In this document: positions 1 to 12,000 of the stretch, in pieces | Numbering within the stretch: position 1 is the stretch's first letter | Layout of the letters: each line of letters begins with the position of its first letter | Assembly (NCBI GenBank): GCA_014526335.1 | Contig: JACTAT010000014.1 | Coordinates: 7,348,393-7,412,392, forward strand | Reading direction: 5' to 3' | Source: Chrysaora quinquecirrha | Taxonomy: Eukaryota; Cnidaria; Scyphozoa; Semaeostomeae; Pelagiidae | Length of the DNA: 64,000 nucleotides | Position numbers and translations under genes: made by a program | Notes under the pieces: model-generated | Seen by the model: the letters and a program-made list of their open reading frames with translations, nothing else | Told to the model about the DNA's origin: nothing | The model's database searches: none

Positions 1-3000
1 AAGAAGCAGTTTTCTGACGTCGTTGTTGCTGAACGGGATAGCTTCAAAACCCTTGTGAATAATTTGGAAAGAGCGTAAGTTAATTTGTATTGTATACTTA
101 TATACTTTTTATTCAATGCCCGGCCTATTGCATAGTCGATAAAAAGGACTCTGTTTAATATATCAGTGGGCTCGGCCTTTTGATGCACGGCTTTGCCTCC
201 ATTATTGGTGTTAGGACTCAGACTGATTTTGATCAATTGTATAGTAGTAAACACTACAATCCCGTTCCAGGACAAGACTTTGGGCTATTTCAGTTTGTCT
301 TCCATCAGTTTAACCGAGACATAGCACTTCTGACTCTCACCGGAGATTGTGTATACACGCTTTTTTTTTATAAGGAACCACTTTATAAGGAACCTACATG
401 TAGAAGGCCCGAAAATTTAAAGAACTTGTACTACTAAAGAGAAAATCATCAAGGAACTTTTGAATGTTGAATACTTTTATCACTGCAAATAATCAAGAAT
501 TAGAAAGCCGGTTCCATTCATTTGCAGTCGAAAATCACATAAATTGTACGTTAAGCATGTATCCGATGTTTGAGTAGTCTCGAGCTTTGCTCACATGCAA
601 ATGTCTCCCTTTTATTGTTAAAACCACTGTATGTGCAGTTAAATTAAGGAACTATTAAGGAACTTTTGGAACTACAATTGCCTCAAAAGAGGCCCAAAAA
701 TAAGGAACTTTAAGAACTAGGCCTTGAGGTAGGTTCCTTATAAAAAAAAAAGCGTGTACGATGGTTTCTTCATGGGTGCAGACAGAGTTGCAGAAAGTTA
801 TTGACCTTCCTCCAAACCTGAAATTTTGTAACCAACCTTCCTCATTTTAACATGATATAAAATTGCCGAAAAACAGCTAGACAGACTCCTTCACGCACGA
901 GACAAAAACATGATGTATAGGGACCTTCCCACGTAGCTTGTATGTTTTAGCATAAGTGTTGTAAAGTTGGCAATCATGCTTTATCATCAGGAGGCTACAG
1001 TCTTAAGAGGGTGATTTATTAATTGATTGCAACTTTCCAAGCTGAAGGATATCACAGCTTGTGGGGACCTACAAAAGGTTGTCAAGATAGATTTTCTTTG
1101 TATTTTAAATAATGACCAAGCAAACCCGATTTTTCTACTTTGATTAATTTTGAAATGCAGCCTAAACCGACTGCATGTATTTTAGCTAAAACTTTCCTCC
1201 AAACCAGGTGTGTAGGCGTGCAGGGTTTTTGCATCTCTGTACAATGGTTACTCCATGTGTGCAGAATATGCTTAATCAAAACTTAGGATGATTTTGTCTT
1301 TATGGCGATTTATTGCTACCTTATAATCGGAGAAGTCCCTGTTTAAAAAGAATTTGAGCTATTTGAATTTTTTAGTTTCCTTGCCTTTTTGCCTGTCGAA
1401 TGTGCTCGTTTGTGGTGATTTTGTTTACATAACTTAAGCAATTTTCAAATTTTTGATAAATGTATTCGTGGTTTTAGGCATGAAAAACTCCAGGAAGCAG
1501 AGGAAAAGATGCAGATTGAGAATGCAGTTAAGAAAATGAGTTATGAAAACAAAATACAAGAGCTTGAAGAAACAGTAAGTTTTGATTTAATCAATACATC
1601 TAAAGCACTGTATCCATATCCATTTATCGAGTGTATTTTGGTCCACTTTTTGGTGTATTTTCCGTCGTGGTCTATTGTTCTATTTTTTCTGACACTGATA
1701 TTCTGATTAGTGACAGATGAAATTTAAGATTTCAGTATATTCAAAGATGCTTCCACTTTTAATCGCAATATTGAAGTTTCATACAACTCTGCTACGTTCT
1801 TAGCAAAGCATGTTTAGAAAGGGCATGTTCTTTGTTTGCGGCTGCAGGAAAAATGTGGATACTCCTTCGTATCCAACAGTACATTATAGCCGCATTTTGC
1901 TGCTACTTTTTCCAATCCAGGCCAGTCTAAAATGTATCAAAAACAGTCTCAGCTCAGACGATTTAGAGATGCTTCTTGCATGAGTTTTGTTACAGTCTAA
2001 TGGTGCTAAGTGTTGTGTTAGAAATCAATACAATCACTGCAAAAGTTGAATGAGATTTTAAGGAGTGAACTGCTCTCTTTTGATACAATCATCCTAGTTT
2101 GATGTTAGCATCCATCGCATATGAGACAGCTAATCGTATTGGATCTAAAGCTAGAGCATCGAAGAAACAGAACGTCAAATCCCACAACAGAGCCTCAAAA
2201 AGGTTCAAATTAATTATTATTCCTTCATACAGTTATGTAAAATGTTGAGATCGTTTGTCTTTTCCACAGATAAGGGAGCTCAAGGGTGCAGATTCAACCG
2301 ATGGAGTGCCCCACAAGAAATTATTCCCTGCGATCGAGAGACCGAAAGTGGAACGAGAAATTGAGATAAAAGTTGAAGCCAGCCAACCACTCGAATCAAA
2401 ACCATACATTATTCCTCCGCGGGATTATGAAGATGAGGTTCCTGAAAACGAGGCTCTTGAAGAGGTTCCTGAAAAAGAGATTCATGAAAATGAGACTGTT
2501 GCGAAGGAGGTTGTTGAGGAGGCAGTCCCTGATAAAGAGGTTCCTGAGAAAGAGATGACGGAGAAGGTTGCTGCTGACTGCGTAGCTGTTGAGAAAGAAG
2601 CTGCTGAACAAGTTGCCGTTGAGATAGAGGCTGCGGTAGCACAGGTTGAGGTTGAACCTATGGAAAGTGCTGTTCCAGAAGATGACGTCATTGTTGAAAC
2701 GCAGTTGGTTGTTGAGCAGTGCACCCCAGACTTCTCATTTGTCAAAGATGAGGAAATTCCCACGAAGAATGATAGCGAAGACGATTCTAACATTCCAGAG
2801 AAACCCGAAGACACTGTTATCAATATTGTGAACCCAATACAAAAACCACCGCGGCGTTACAGCGATATAAGCACTGTGACGCGTGTGAAAGACTTGCCGC
2901 GGCAAGATAAGGTCATCGAAGAACAGTCACAGGAGGAAATAATCGTCGAAGCCGAGAAAGAAAGGAGTGAAAGTATTCGAAACGCTTTTGAGCAATTAGA

Positions 3001-6000
3001 AACTGAGAACTCTGACCGGCCTAAGCAAATAATTGAGATCAAGAGATCCGACACATTCGAAGTTGTTATCAAGAAAGACCCGGTTCCTGAAGCTTCACGC
3101 CAGGGTGAGAAAACGCTACAGTCGGAAGACAGTTTTTTCAAAGACTTGCCGGAATCTTCAGTTGACAGTCCGGATGCGAGTGACAATGAAATTCGTGTGG
3201 AAACTCAGGATAAAGAGGGGAATGATGAGGCTAACGTGGAAAAGGTAACTCAAGTTAACGTAATGCATGATATACCACCAATTAGTAGTACCAGCACTGC
3301 ACTTACTGATAAACCAAATAAGTCCGAAACTGATGAGATGGGTAAACCAGATTTGGACCGACCCGATATTGAATCTAAGGACAAAGAAACCAAGGCTAAT
3401 CCCGATCGATCTAGTTTCCTCGAAGCTCTAAGCAAAAATCCAAGTTTCGGGAGCTGGTTAAATGGTGAATTGACCGTGATTGAACAAGATAGGAAGGAGG
3501 AACAAGCTGAGGAGATCGCTTCTAAGGTATTTGAAGCTTGTATTTTTTAACTTTCAACGATTTACATGCATTTTGTTTTTATATGCAACCACTTATAAGC
3601 AACCAAGATGTAGACGGCCTAAAAGTTTAAGCAACGTATAATACAACAGGAAAAAACCTAAGCAACTTTTTAAATTTTTGATAATTTATATCACTGGAAG
3701 CAATCGAGGATTGATCAACATAAGCTATTTACATTCATTTGTCGTCAATACTCGCATATCACCAGAGTGTTTCTCGTTAAGTGAGGCATTTCATTGAGGG
3801 GTTTCCATTTATCTTTCAATGCATAGTCTCTAATGGTAACAATATCAGCAGGGAGAAATGACTCCAGTCATTTTATGTGCAATGTTAAATTTTGCTGTTT
3901 TTCTAGCCTCTATACTATTCTTAGGGCTAAAAGATGCAGTTAAAATTAAGCAACTACTAAGCAACTTTTACTACTAAAAGGTGGCCATAAAAGGTCCAAA
4001 AATAAGCAACTTTTTTAACTAGGGCCAAGCGAAGTTGCTTATAAAAAGAATTGCGTGTATACGCTTAATGGTATCAATGCTTCTCTCGTACCGTACTACT
4101 TCGAGTATTCGCCAGGCTTTTATTAAGATAGGGTGTTTAAAAAATGGAGGTGTTTATTTCAAATCGACCTTTTGTATCAAGACTATACACCTTTCAACTA
4201 TAAGGGCCTCGTTTTCAAAAAAATTGAGAATAGAGTCATAGAGAAATTTTGACTTCAGATTCGAATCCAGCACCTTCTTTTTAGGGTTCAGGCAAAGTTA
4301 TATGCTTCTAGTCATTACGATATTGATTTTGTAGGTGTTAAAAGTTTGGAATTTTATAAAGGATTTGACCGTGAAAAAGTGCTGGGGGTGAAATTTTACA
4401 CCCTCAATCATTTTCCATGGTCAAATCTCTTACATTTTCAAACTTTTAATTTCCACGATTTGGGAAAGCAGATCAAATTTTCAACCAGCACAGAATTTAT
4501 TTCTCAGCTATTTTGGATACCTCATTAACAAGATGGTAATTATCACCACAAATTACCAATTAACCTTTTAAATTATATTGCCTGGATAGCATTTCTTGGT
4601 ATCATCATTTACTGCCCACACAAACAATCGTGTACTGTATGCAACATGTGCATCTTAAAAACACTAATGAAAAAAGAGGTTCATGTACTCGTACATTTTG
4701 ATTTCACACTCTTCATTTTTCCCGATCCCCCAATTTTGCTTCTAATATAGAAATTGGAGAAACAGACAGTTTTGATCACAAGCTTTCATTTCTCTTCTGA
4801 ACCCTCCCTCGCCCCCTGCCCTCAACCACCACTGCGTACGTTTTTATGGAAAAACCTTCCCCTTGTTGAAGACCCTCCTTTGTGTTAATACCCTTTCTTC
4901 CTTTATTTTGAAGTGAAATTACCCGCTTAAAAATGTAAACTATTTCCTTTCCTTATCAATATATCCCACGCTGAAATTTTGCTTTTATGCCTCATTTGCA
5001 ATATTGAAAAAGTATTAGCATTTTTCCAACCATTCGCTACTTGCCATTACCTAAAATTTCCGTTATAAATGCCATATGTAGAAAGGCCTTCGTTGTCTAG
5101 GGCTTTCGTTCGTTTCTTGTGTCTAATCATCTTGTGTTTGTGGTGGGCTTGGGAAGGCGTATGCGAATACAGATTTCGGTCTTGTTTGTTTGGTACGTAT
5201 GTGTTAATTGACATTTTTTATAAGAAAGCTGGTTTACAAGAAAGCCCAGATAGTATTATTCAGCTCCCAGCTCCTCAAAATGTTAAGAAAGTATCGTACT
5301 GGATTTTTCGAACCTAAGAAAGTACTGAATGTCACTATTGATTTGCCAGAAATCGCCTTTTGTCAAATAGACTACTCTCTGTGAGGATATATTCATACTG
5401 TACCAAAGTTAACAAAATTGCAGAAAGTCTTGAGAAAGTTCGACTCTGAAATTGTAAAACTGCTACAACCGTTTGAGTTTAGGGTAATTTGGAACTGTTT
5501 TACAAAAACATATTTGTCTATAAGGAAGGTGTATGCTTGGTAATGTATGTGTAATGTCTAATTGAAGATACTGCATAGGCATTTTACACAAGTTTTCATA
5601 TACAAAAGCAATAGCAAATATTGTTTAACTTCGTTATACTTATAAGCAAGATAAAATAAGGAACATTGGTGATCCCAATGATTACAGTGGATTTGGGATC
5701 AAAGTTGCACAAGAGAATATAAACGCCCCAGAAAACAGAGCATTTCAGGAGGTTTGTACTTAGACTATCTTAGTTCCTTATTTTATCTTGTTATAAGTGA
5801 CCGATGAGTTACTTATGATAAAGCAAAAATGTTGTGCCTAGTTTTCGTATAGTAGTTACAGACAGGGACACATGCTCGACGATGCATCAGGTCAAATTTT
5901 TTTGGAAACCGGTCGATTTGGTTCGTATCACTCATGACTGGGTCGTGTCTCTTGCTATTACGACTATACGGAAACTCTGTTGAACCATATTTTGTGATAG

Positions 6001-9000
6001 ATCACCAGTGAAGTGAAAGCGAAACGTCTCACAAAGTTTAAGCTATTTGTAAATACACTGCGTGTAGATGAATTTACAACTCTTGAAAGTAGGTGATTGT
6101 GAACTATGTTGTGAAGTATGTCAAGTATGTCAACATCACACATCTAAACGACTCTCTTTGCAGCTGAGCTAAATTCCCTTTCACTTTTTATTCTCGAAAC
6201 CTTGTTATTTCCTCTTTCTAGTTTCTCTTTCCATGTTTCCCGTCGCTTTGCTCTGCCAACATAGCGACTTCTCTGTTAAAGTTATTTAATAACCTGTTAG
6301 TTATTCTGAGTTTTCACGCAGAGATAAACTCGTGTGCGATAAAGCTTTTAGAATAATCAAAGAATATCACTCACTACAAGTCTAATTTAACGAAAAGCAA
6401 CTGAAAAACTTGCTGCGACACAGCTCTAAACTTCGCGTAAACAACATCGTAAATCATACGCGATTCTGTCAGTTTCAAGTAAACCTAATTGGTCAGCTAG
6501 CAATTTGAGTTCAGCAATTAGAGTCCAATCAGAGTTATCTATTTTCGTAACGATGACGCAATCGCTCATTAATATCCAATACTCCCACTCGAAAATAGAT
6601 CGAACTCAATGTCCTCAAGCAAATGCACCAAGTTTCTCTCAAATTGCGTTTGCCACGCCCATCAAGTCTCTGAACTTGTGAAACTTAACTTTTTCCAGCG
6701 GTTTGGTTAGCATGTCTGCAACCATGTTTTCTGTTGGGCAATACTCCAACCAGATCTCTGAATTCTCAATTTTTTCCCTGATAAAGTGATATCGTATATC
6801 GATATGTTTGGTCCTTGCATGATACTTCGGATTCTTGCATAAGGCAATTGTACCTTGATTGTCCTCGTAGATCTCAGTTGGCTGCTTTTGAACGAAGTTC
6901 AAATCTTTTAGTAATGAACGTAACCACAACGCTTCTTGTAAAGACAGGCTAGCTGCAACATACTCTGCTTCTGTCGAAGATAATGTTACAATTGGTTGTT
7001 TCTTACTTACCCAACTTATGAGTCCACCGCATAAGAAAATAGGTAACCAGATTGTGATTTTCTTCCATTGGGGTTAGTTCCCCAGTCAGCGTCAACATAG
7101 CCATTCAATCTGACTTCACTTTGCTTATTTCCATCAAAGCATATTCCATAATCAATCGTTCCTTTAATATATCGCAAAATTCTTTTGGCTGCTTTCCAGT
7201 GTTCACTTCCTGGATTTGCACAAAATTGATTCAGTGAACCGAGTGCCTGTGCAAGATCAGGCCTTGTAGCTGTAACTGCATACGTCAAGCTGCCAACAAG
7301 TGCTTGGTATTTCATTTTATCAACAATGTCTCCTTCATTCGGTAACAATTTCGTGTTCTTTTCTTGTGGGGTAGAGACAGCTTTGCAGTTTTCCATTTCA
7401 AATTTCTGCAATAAATTAGACAAATATTTCGTCTGATGCAACAGCATTAACTTCTTGTTTCGATCACGTTGAATCTGTATTCCAAGACAATAGCTTGCTT
7501 CTCCAAGATCTTTCATGCTGAAATTATTCTGCAGTAATTTCTTTTCTGCTTGCAGCATCTGCATGTTATTTGCCGCTAGGAGTAAATCGTCCACATATAA
7601 AGCGATATATACGAAACTTTCTCCCACTTGTTTTATATATATGCATGAATCAGACTCGCATTGTTTGTATCCACAATCTTTCAAGCATTTCTTTATGGTA
7701 TCAAACCAGCATCGTGATGCCTGTTTCAATCCATAGATGCTCTTATTCAGTTTGCAAACAAGATTTTCTTGGTCTTTTGCAATATAACCTTCCGGCTGTT
7801 TCATGTAGATTTCTTCTTTCAAATCTCCGTTTAGAAATGCTGTTGATACATCCATCTGATGCAGTTCAAGGTTTAGTTGATTGACTATCGCAAGCAATGT
7901 TCGAATTGATGTGTATCGAGCTACTGGTGAGAATGTTTCTTCATAGTCTATTCCAGGTTCTTGCGTAAAACCTTTGGCTACTAAACGAGCTTTGTAACGA
8001 TCTATTGTGCCATCGGCGTTGTATTTGATTTTAAATACCCATTTACAATCAATTGGAGTGCGTCCTTCTGGAAGTTCAACAAGATTCCAAGTTTTGTGTT
8101 GAGTCAAAGATGCAAATTCATCATCTAAGGCTTTTCTCCATTGAACTTTTGAAGACGAATTCATTGCTTCATCGAGAGTTTTAGGCTCTCCAAGTATACC
8201 ATCTGAAAAGGTATATAATGCATCGTTGATTTCCACCAATTTCCAGTGATAACACCATCTCTCTCTGGTGGTCTTCTATCTCGTGTGGAACGACGAGGTA
8301 GTTCTCTGTTTTGATTTTCATTGTCAGCTTCTCTGACATCATCACCATTATCATTATGATTGTCTACTTCTTCATGCTCAACATTTTCTTCATCTTCTGA
8401 TTCTGTATCAGACACTGTCGAATACGGTAAGATAACTTGATTTTCTGAGCTCTTCTTCTCATTTTTCTTTAATGAGCATATGCGATTATCAAAATCAGTT
8501 TCATCAAATATGACGTCTCTTGATACCTCAATTCGTTTGGTTTCAGGATTCCACAGACGGTAGCCTTTGCTGTTAATACAGTATCCCACAAAGATGCATT
8601 TTCTCGATTTGGGGTCCCATTTCTTTCTGTTTTCTTTTGCAATGTGCATATACGCTGTACACCCAAAGACTCGTAGATTTGAAACGTCGGGTTTCTTTCC
8701 AATAAAGCTTTCAAACGGTGTTTTGCTTTCTACTGCCTTTGTAGGGCTTCTGTTCCTAAGAATAACTGCCGTGAGAACTGCTTCTGCCCAGAAGTTGTCA
8801 GACAGACCAGCTCCATGAATTATGGACCTTGCAGTTTCTTGCAAAGTTCTATTCATGCGTTCTGCAACACCATTTTGCTCAGGTGTTCCGGGTACCGAAA
8901 ATTGCCTTTGTATGCCCTTATTTTTGAGATAGTTATCAAAAACTTTGGCAGTGTACTCTCCGCCATTATCGGAGCGCAAAATCTTTATAGTCTTTCCAGT

Positions 9001-12000
9001 TACATTGGTAACCATAGCTTCATACTCTTTGAATTTGTCAAAGACCTGGTTTTTAGTTTTCATAAAATATACTGCTGTGTATCTTGATTTGTCGTCTATG
9101 AATGTTACAAAATATCTGTTGCCCCCAAGACTCTCAGTCTGCATTGGACCACAAACATCGGAGTGAATTATCTCCAGTATATCTGCTGCTCTTGCTGCTT
9201 GCTGTTTTGGAAAAGATTTCCTTGTTTGTTTTCCTTTGATACAAGCTTCGCACAAATCTGTTTGATCATTTTCAGCAGCTTTAAATTTCAGTCCTTCAAC
9301 GAGATTATTATTTTGTAAGATTCGTAGATTATTTACATTCAGATGACCATATCTCTTATGCCAAAGCTCTTCTGATAATTCTTTAACAGCAATGTCAGCT
9401 TCGTGGTTTGCTTTATTCAATTCACAAGCATTAAGAATGAACAGCTTACCATCGAGTTTTCCTGAACCGAGAATCATTCCTGTATCATCCAGAATGAGAC
9501 ATTTTTCCTTTTCAAATGTCATTGTCATTCCTCTTTTTATAACGGCGCTGACAGAAAAGAGATTCTTCTCTAAGGCTGGAACGTAGAGAACGTTGACCAA
9601 TTCTGCAGGTTTGTAAACTGATTCAGTTTTTATTTTAATCCAGATATTTCCTTTTCCGTATGCTTTAACTTGTCGATTATCTCCCAATTTAATAGTTTCT
9701 GGTGAGGGGAATTCTTCATAATTTTGCATACCCTTTTTGTCATTGGACATGTGCTGCGAAGCACCTGAGTCAATGTACCACTGCGAATTCCTGTTTGCGT
9801 TATTTGCCATCCAGAACAAAGTATGGTTACTTTCATCTTCACCTGATAGACACGACGAAGCATTAGCATAATCTGGTTTCTTCTGAATTGGTTTGGTTTT
9901 CTTCGGTTTCCTACAATCCTTAGCCCAATGTCCCTGAAGTCCACAGTTAAAACATTTGCCTCTTTTCTTTGGTTTGACAGACTTATCAAACTTATCACGA
10001 GAAGGTAAATGTCCTTTCGACGAAATCATGGCTTTTTCTGTGCTTTCTGATGCTGAGCTTTTTACTATGCCCTCGTGGCGTTTGCTTTCTTCGTGTAGCA
10101 ATCGTGCAATCACAAATTCCATATTCAAATCGTCTGCACGGGACTCTAGTGCCACAATCAAGTTACTGTATGAATCTGGGAGACTACATAGTAGAGTTTC
10201 GACCTGATCATCCTCAGTGACCTTTGCTCCCACGTCTTCTAACTGTCCTGCGAGCGATTTCATTTTGTTTATATGTTCAGTCATAGAATCAGCCTCGGCC
10301 ATCGACGTAGTGAAATATTTCTTGCGAAGAAATAGTTTATTAGCCAGGGATTTCACCTGATAGTGACTCTCTAACTTATTCCAGGCTTCTTTAGCCGTTG
10401 ACGATGAGCGGACTATCGACAACTGTTCGTCTCCGAGTGATAAACAAATTGTAGCCATCGCTTTTCTGGCTCGCTTTCTAAATTTCTGAACTTGAGTCTC
10501 TGTGGTCCCTTCTCCTGTGGGTTCCACCTCATCTCCAGAAACAATCGACCAGAGATCTTTATCTTCTAGCACCATCTGCATTTTGAATTTCCATAAATGA
10601 AAATTTTCACCCTTAAATTTGTCGATCCGCAGAGATGCCAAATCTTCAGTTGACGACGACGTTGCCATTCTGAACACCGAGTTGAATTCGAACACAAATC
10701 TAGACTTTCAAAAGTCGACCAACTATTCTAAATGCTTATCGGCCCTGGGCCCATAACCTGTTAAAGTTATTTAATAACCTGTTAGTTATTCTGAGTTTTC
10801 ACGCAGAGATAAACTCGTGTGCGATAAAGCTTTTAGAATAATCAAAGAATATCACTCACTACAAGTCTAATTTAACGAAAAGCAACTGAAAAACTTGCTG
10901 CGACACAGCTCTAAACTTCGCGTAAACAACATCGTAAATCATACGCGATTCTGTCAGTTTCAAGTAAACCTAATTGGTCAGCTAGCAATTTGAGTTCAGC
11001 AATTAGAGTCCAATCAGAGTTATCTATTTTCGTAACGATGACGCAATCGCTCATTAATATCCAATAGAAAACTGGCTAGTGCGATCCCAAGAAAGTCGCC
11101 CAGAAAACCGGTAATGACAGGCCTTTTTTATACTCTTGATTTGTCTAAAGTTTTACTTCATTTAAATTGTTTGTAGGTCACAAAGAACTTGTATTGTTTT
11201 GACTTTTGAGTAAAGATTGACTTGTACTGGTAAGACTGCAAATAGAATGGAACTTAAGGCTTTTGCTACAGGGAGGGTGGTACTTACAAGGAGTACTCAT
11301 GAATATTTGATTGAAATTATTCGATAGTAAATATTTCCGAAAGGTTAGGTTAATAGGGGGTACCCACCCAACAGTCCCAAAGTGATCACCCTTCCATCCA
11401 GGAAATCATGCCACTAACGCTTGACAGCACAGCTGCCTCTATAAGTGAAGGGTAAATGTGCTCAATGCCAGTCACAAGGATCTCAGAAGTAGATAAAGTA
11501 GATAAAGAAACCTCGACCCTGGCTGTGACGCTATCGTATCTGGGACTCGAACCTAGATCTCGCTAAGCCTTGACTATGAGACCATGTTCAGATTAGACCA
11601 CGACTACATGATATCTTTTTATACTAACTTATATATTACATTATAGTATATTACATTACCCTATTAACTACCAACTAGAATACCTATGTTTTACAGTAAT
11701 TATGTTTTTGTAATTTCTTAAAGTCGACTCCGAATATTAAAGAAGGCTTTGATGAGCGGACCGAACAGAAGCCCTTGCCTTCTATGCAAGTTCCTTCAAA
11801 CTTGTCAGCTTCAAGAGAACATATCTCAGAAGAAAAGCAAACTAACAAAGTCGTGAATATCGATTATGGCGGCAAAAAAGATGGAGAAAAAGACAAACGG
11901 AAAAGCATCTTCAGTTTCCTTCCGAAGTTTGGCGGCAAGAAAAAACATAAAAGAAGCATGGAAAATCTATTGGCTCCTGAAGAATCTCATGGTCACGCGG

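Larger units (their letters stand above)
6274..11066 (-). mobile_element. Ty1/copia LTR retrotransposon, apparently recent
   Basis: Two 308-bp LTRs (6274-6581 and 10759-11066) flank a minus-strand gag-pol region. I compared the LTRs base by base and saw no difference, so insertion is recent. The primer-binding site next to the 5' LTR (10744-10758) reads GGTTATGGGCCCAG on the minus strand, the type used by Drosophila copia, which primes on an internal fragment of initiator tRNA-Met. The polypurine tract GAGTGGGAG lies just inside the 3' LTR. Domain order protease, integrase, RT, RNase H is diagnostic of copia. Two single-base frame breaks interrupt pol. The 5-bp flanks (ttctc, gaaaa) do not match, so no target duplication is visible. 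Confidence 0.95.

Noticed and set aside
5069..5317. Open frame starting with a hydrophobic, signal-like stretch
   Set aside because: It lies inside a large intron of the neurabin-like gene, has no partner exon and no recognisable domain.
8161..10695. Copia region as an infectious or endogenous virus
   Set aside because: It has no envelope gene, and its domain order protease-integrase-RT-RNase H is that of a Ty1/copia retrotransposon.
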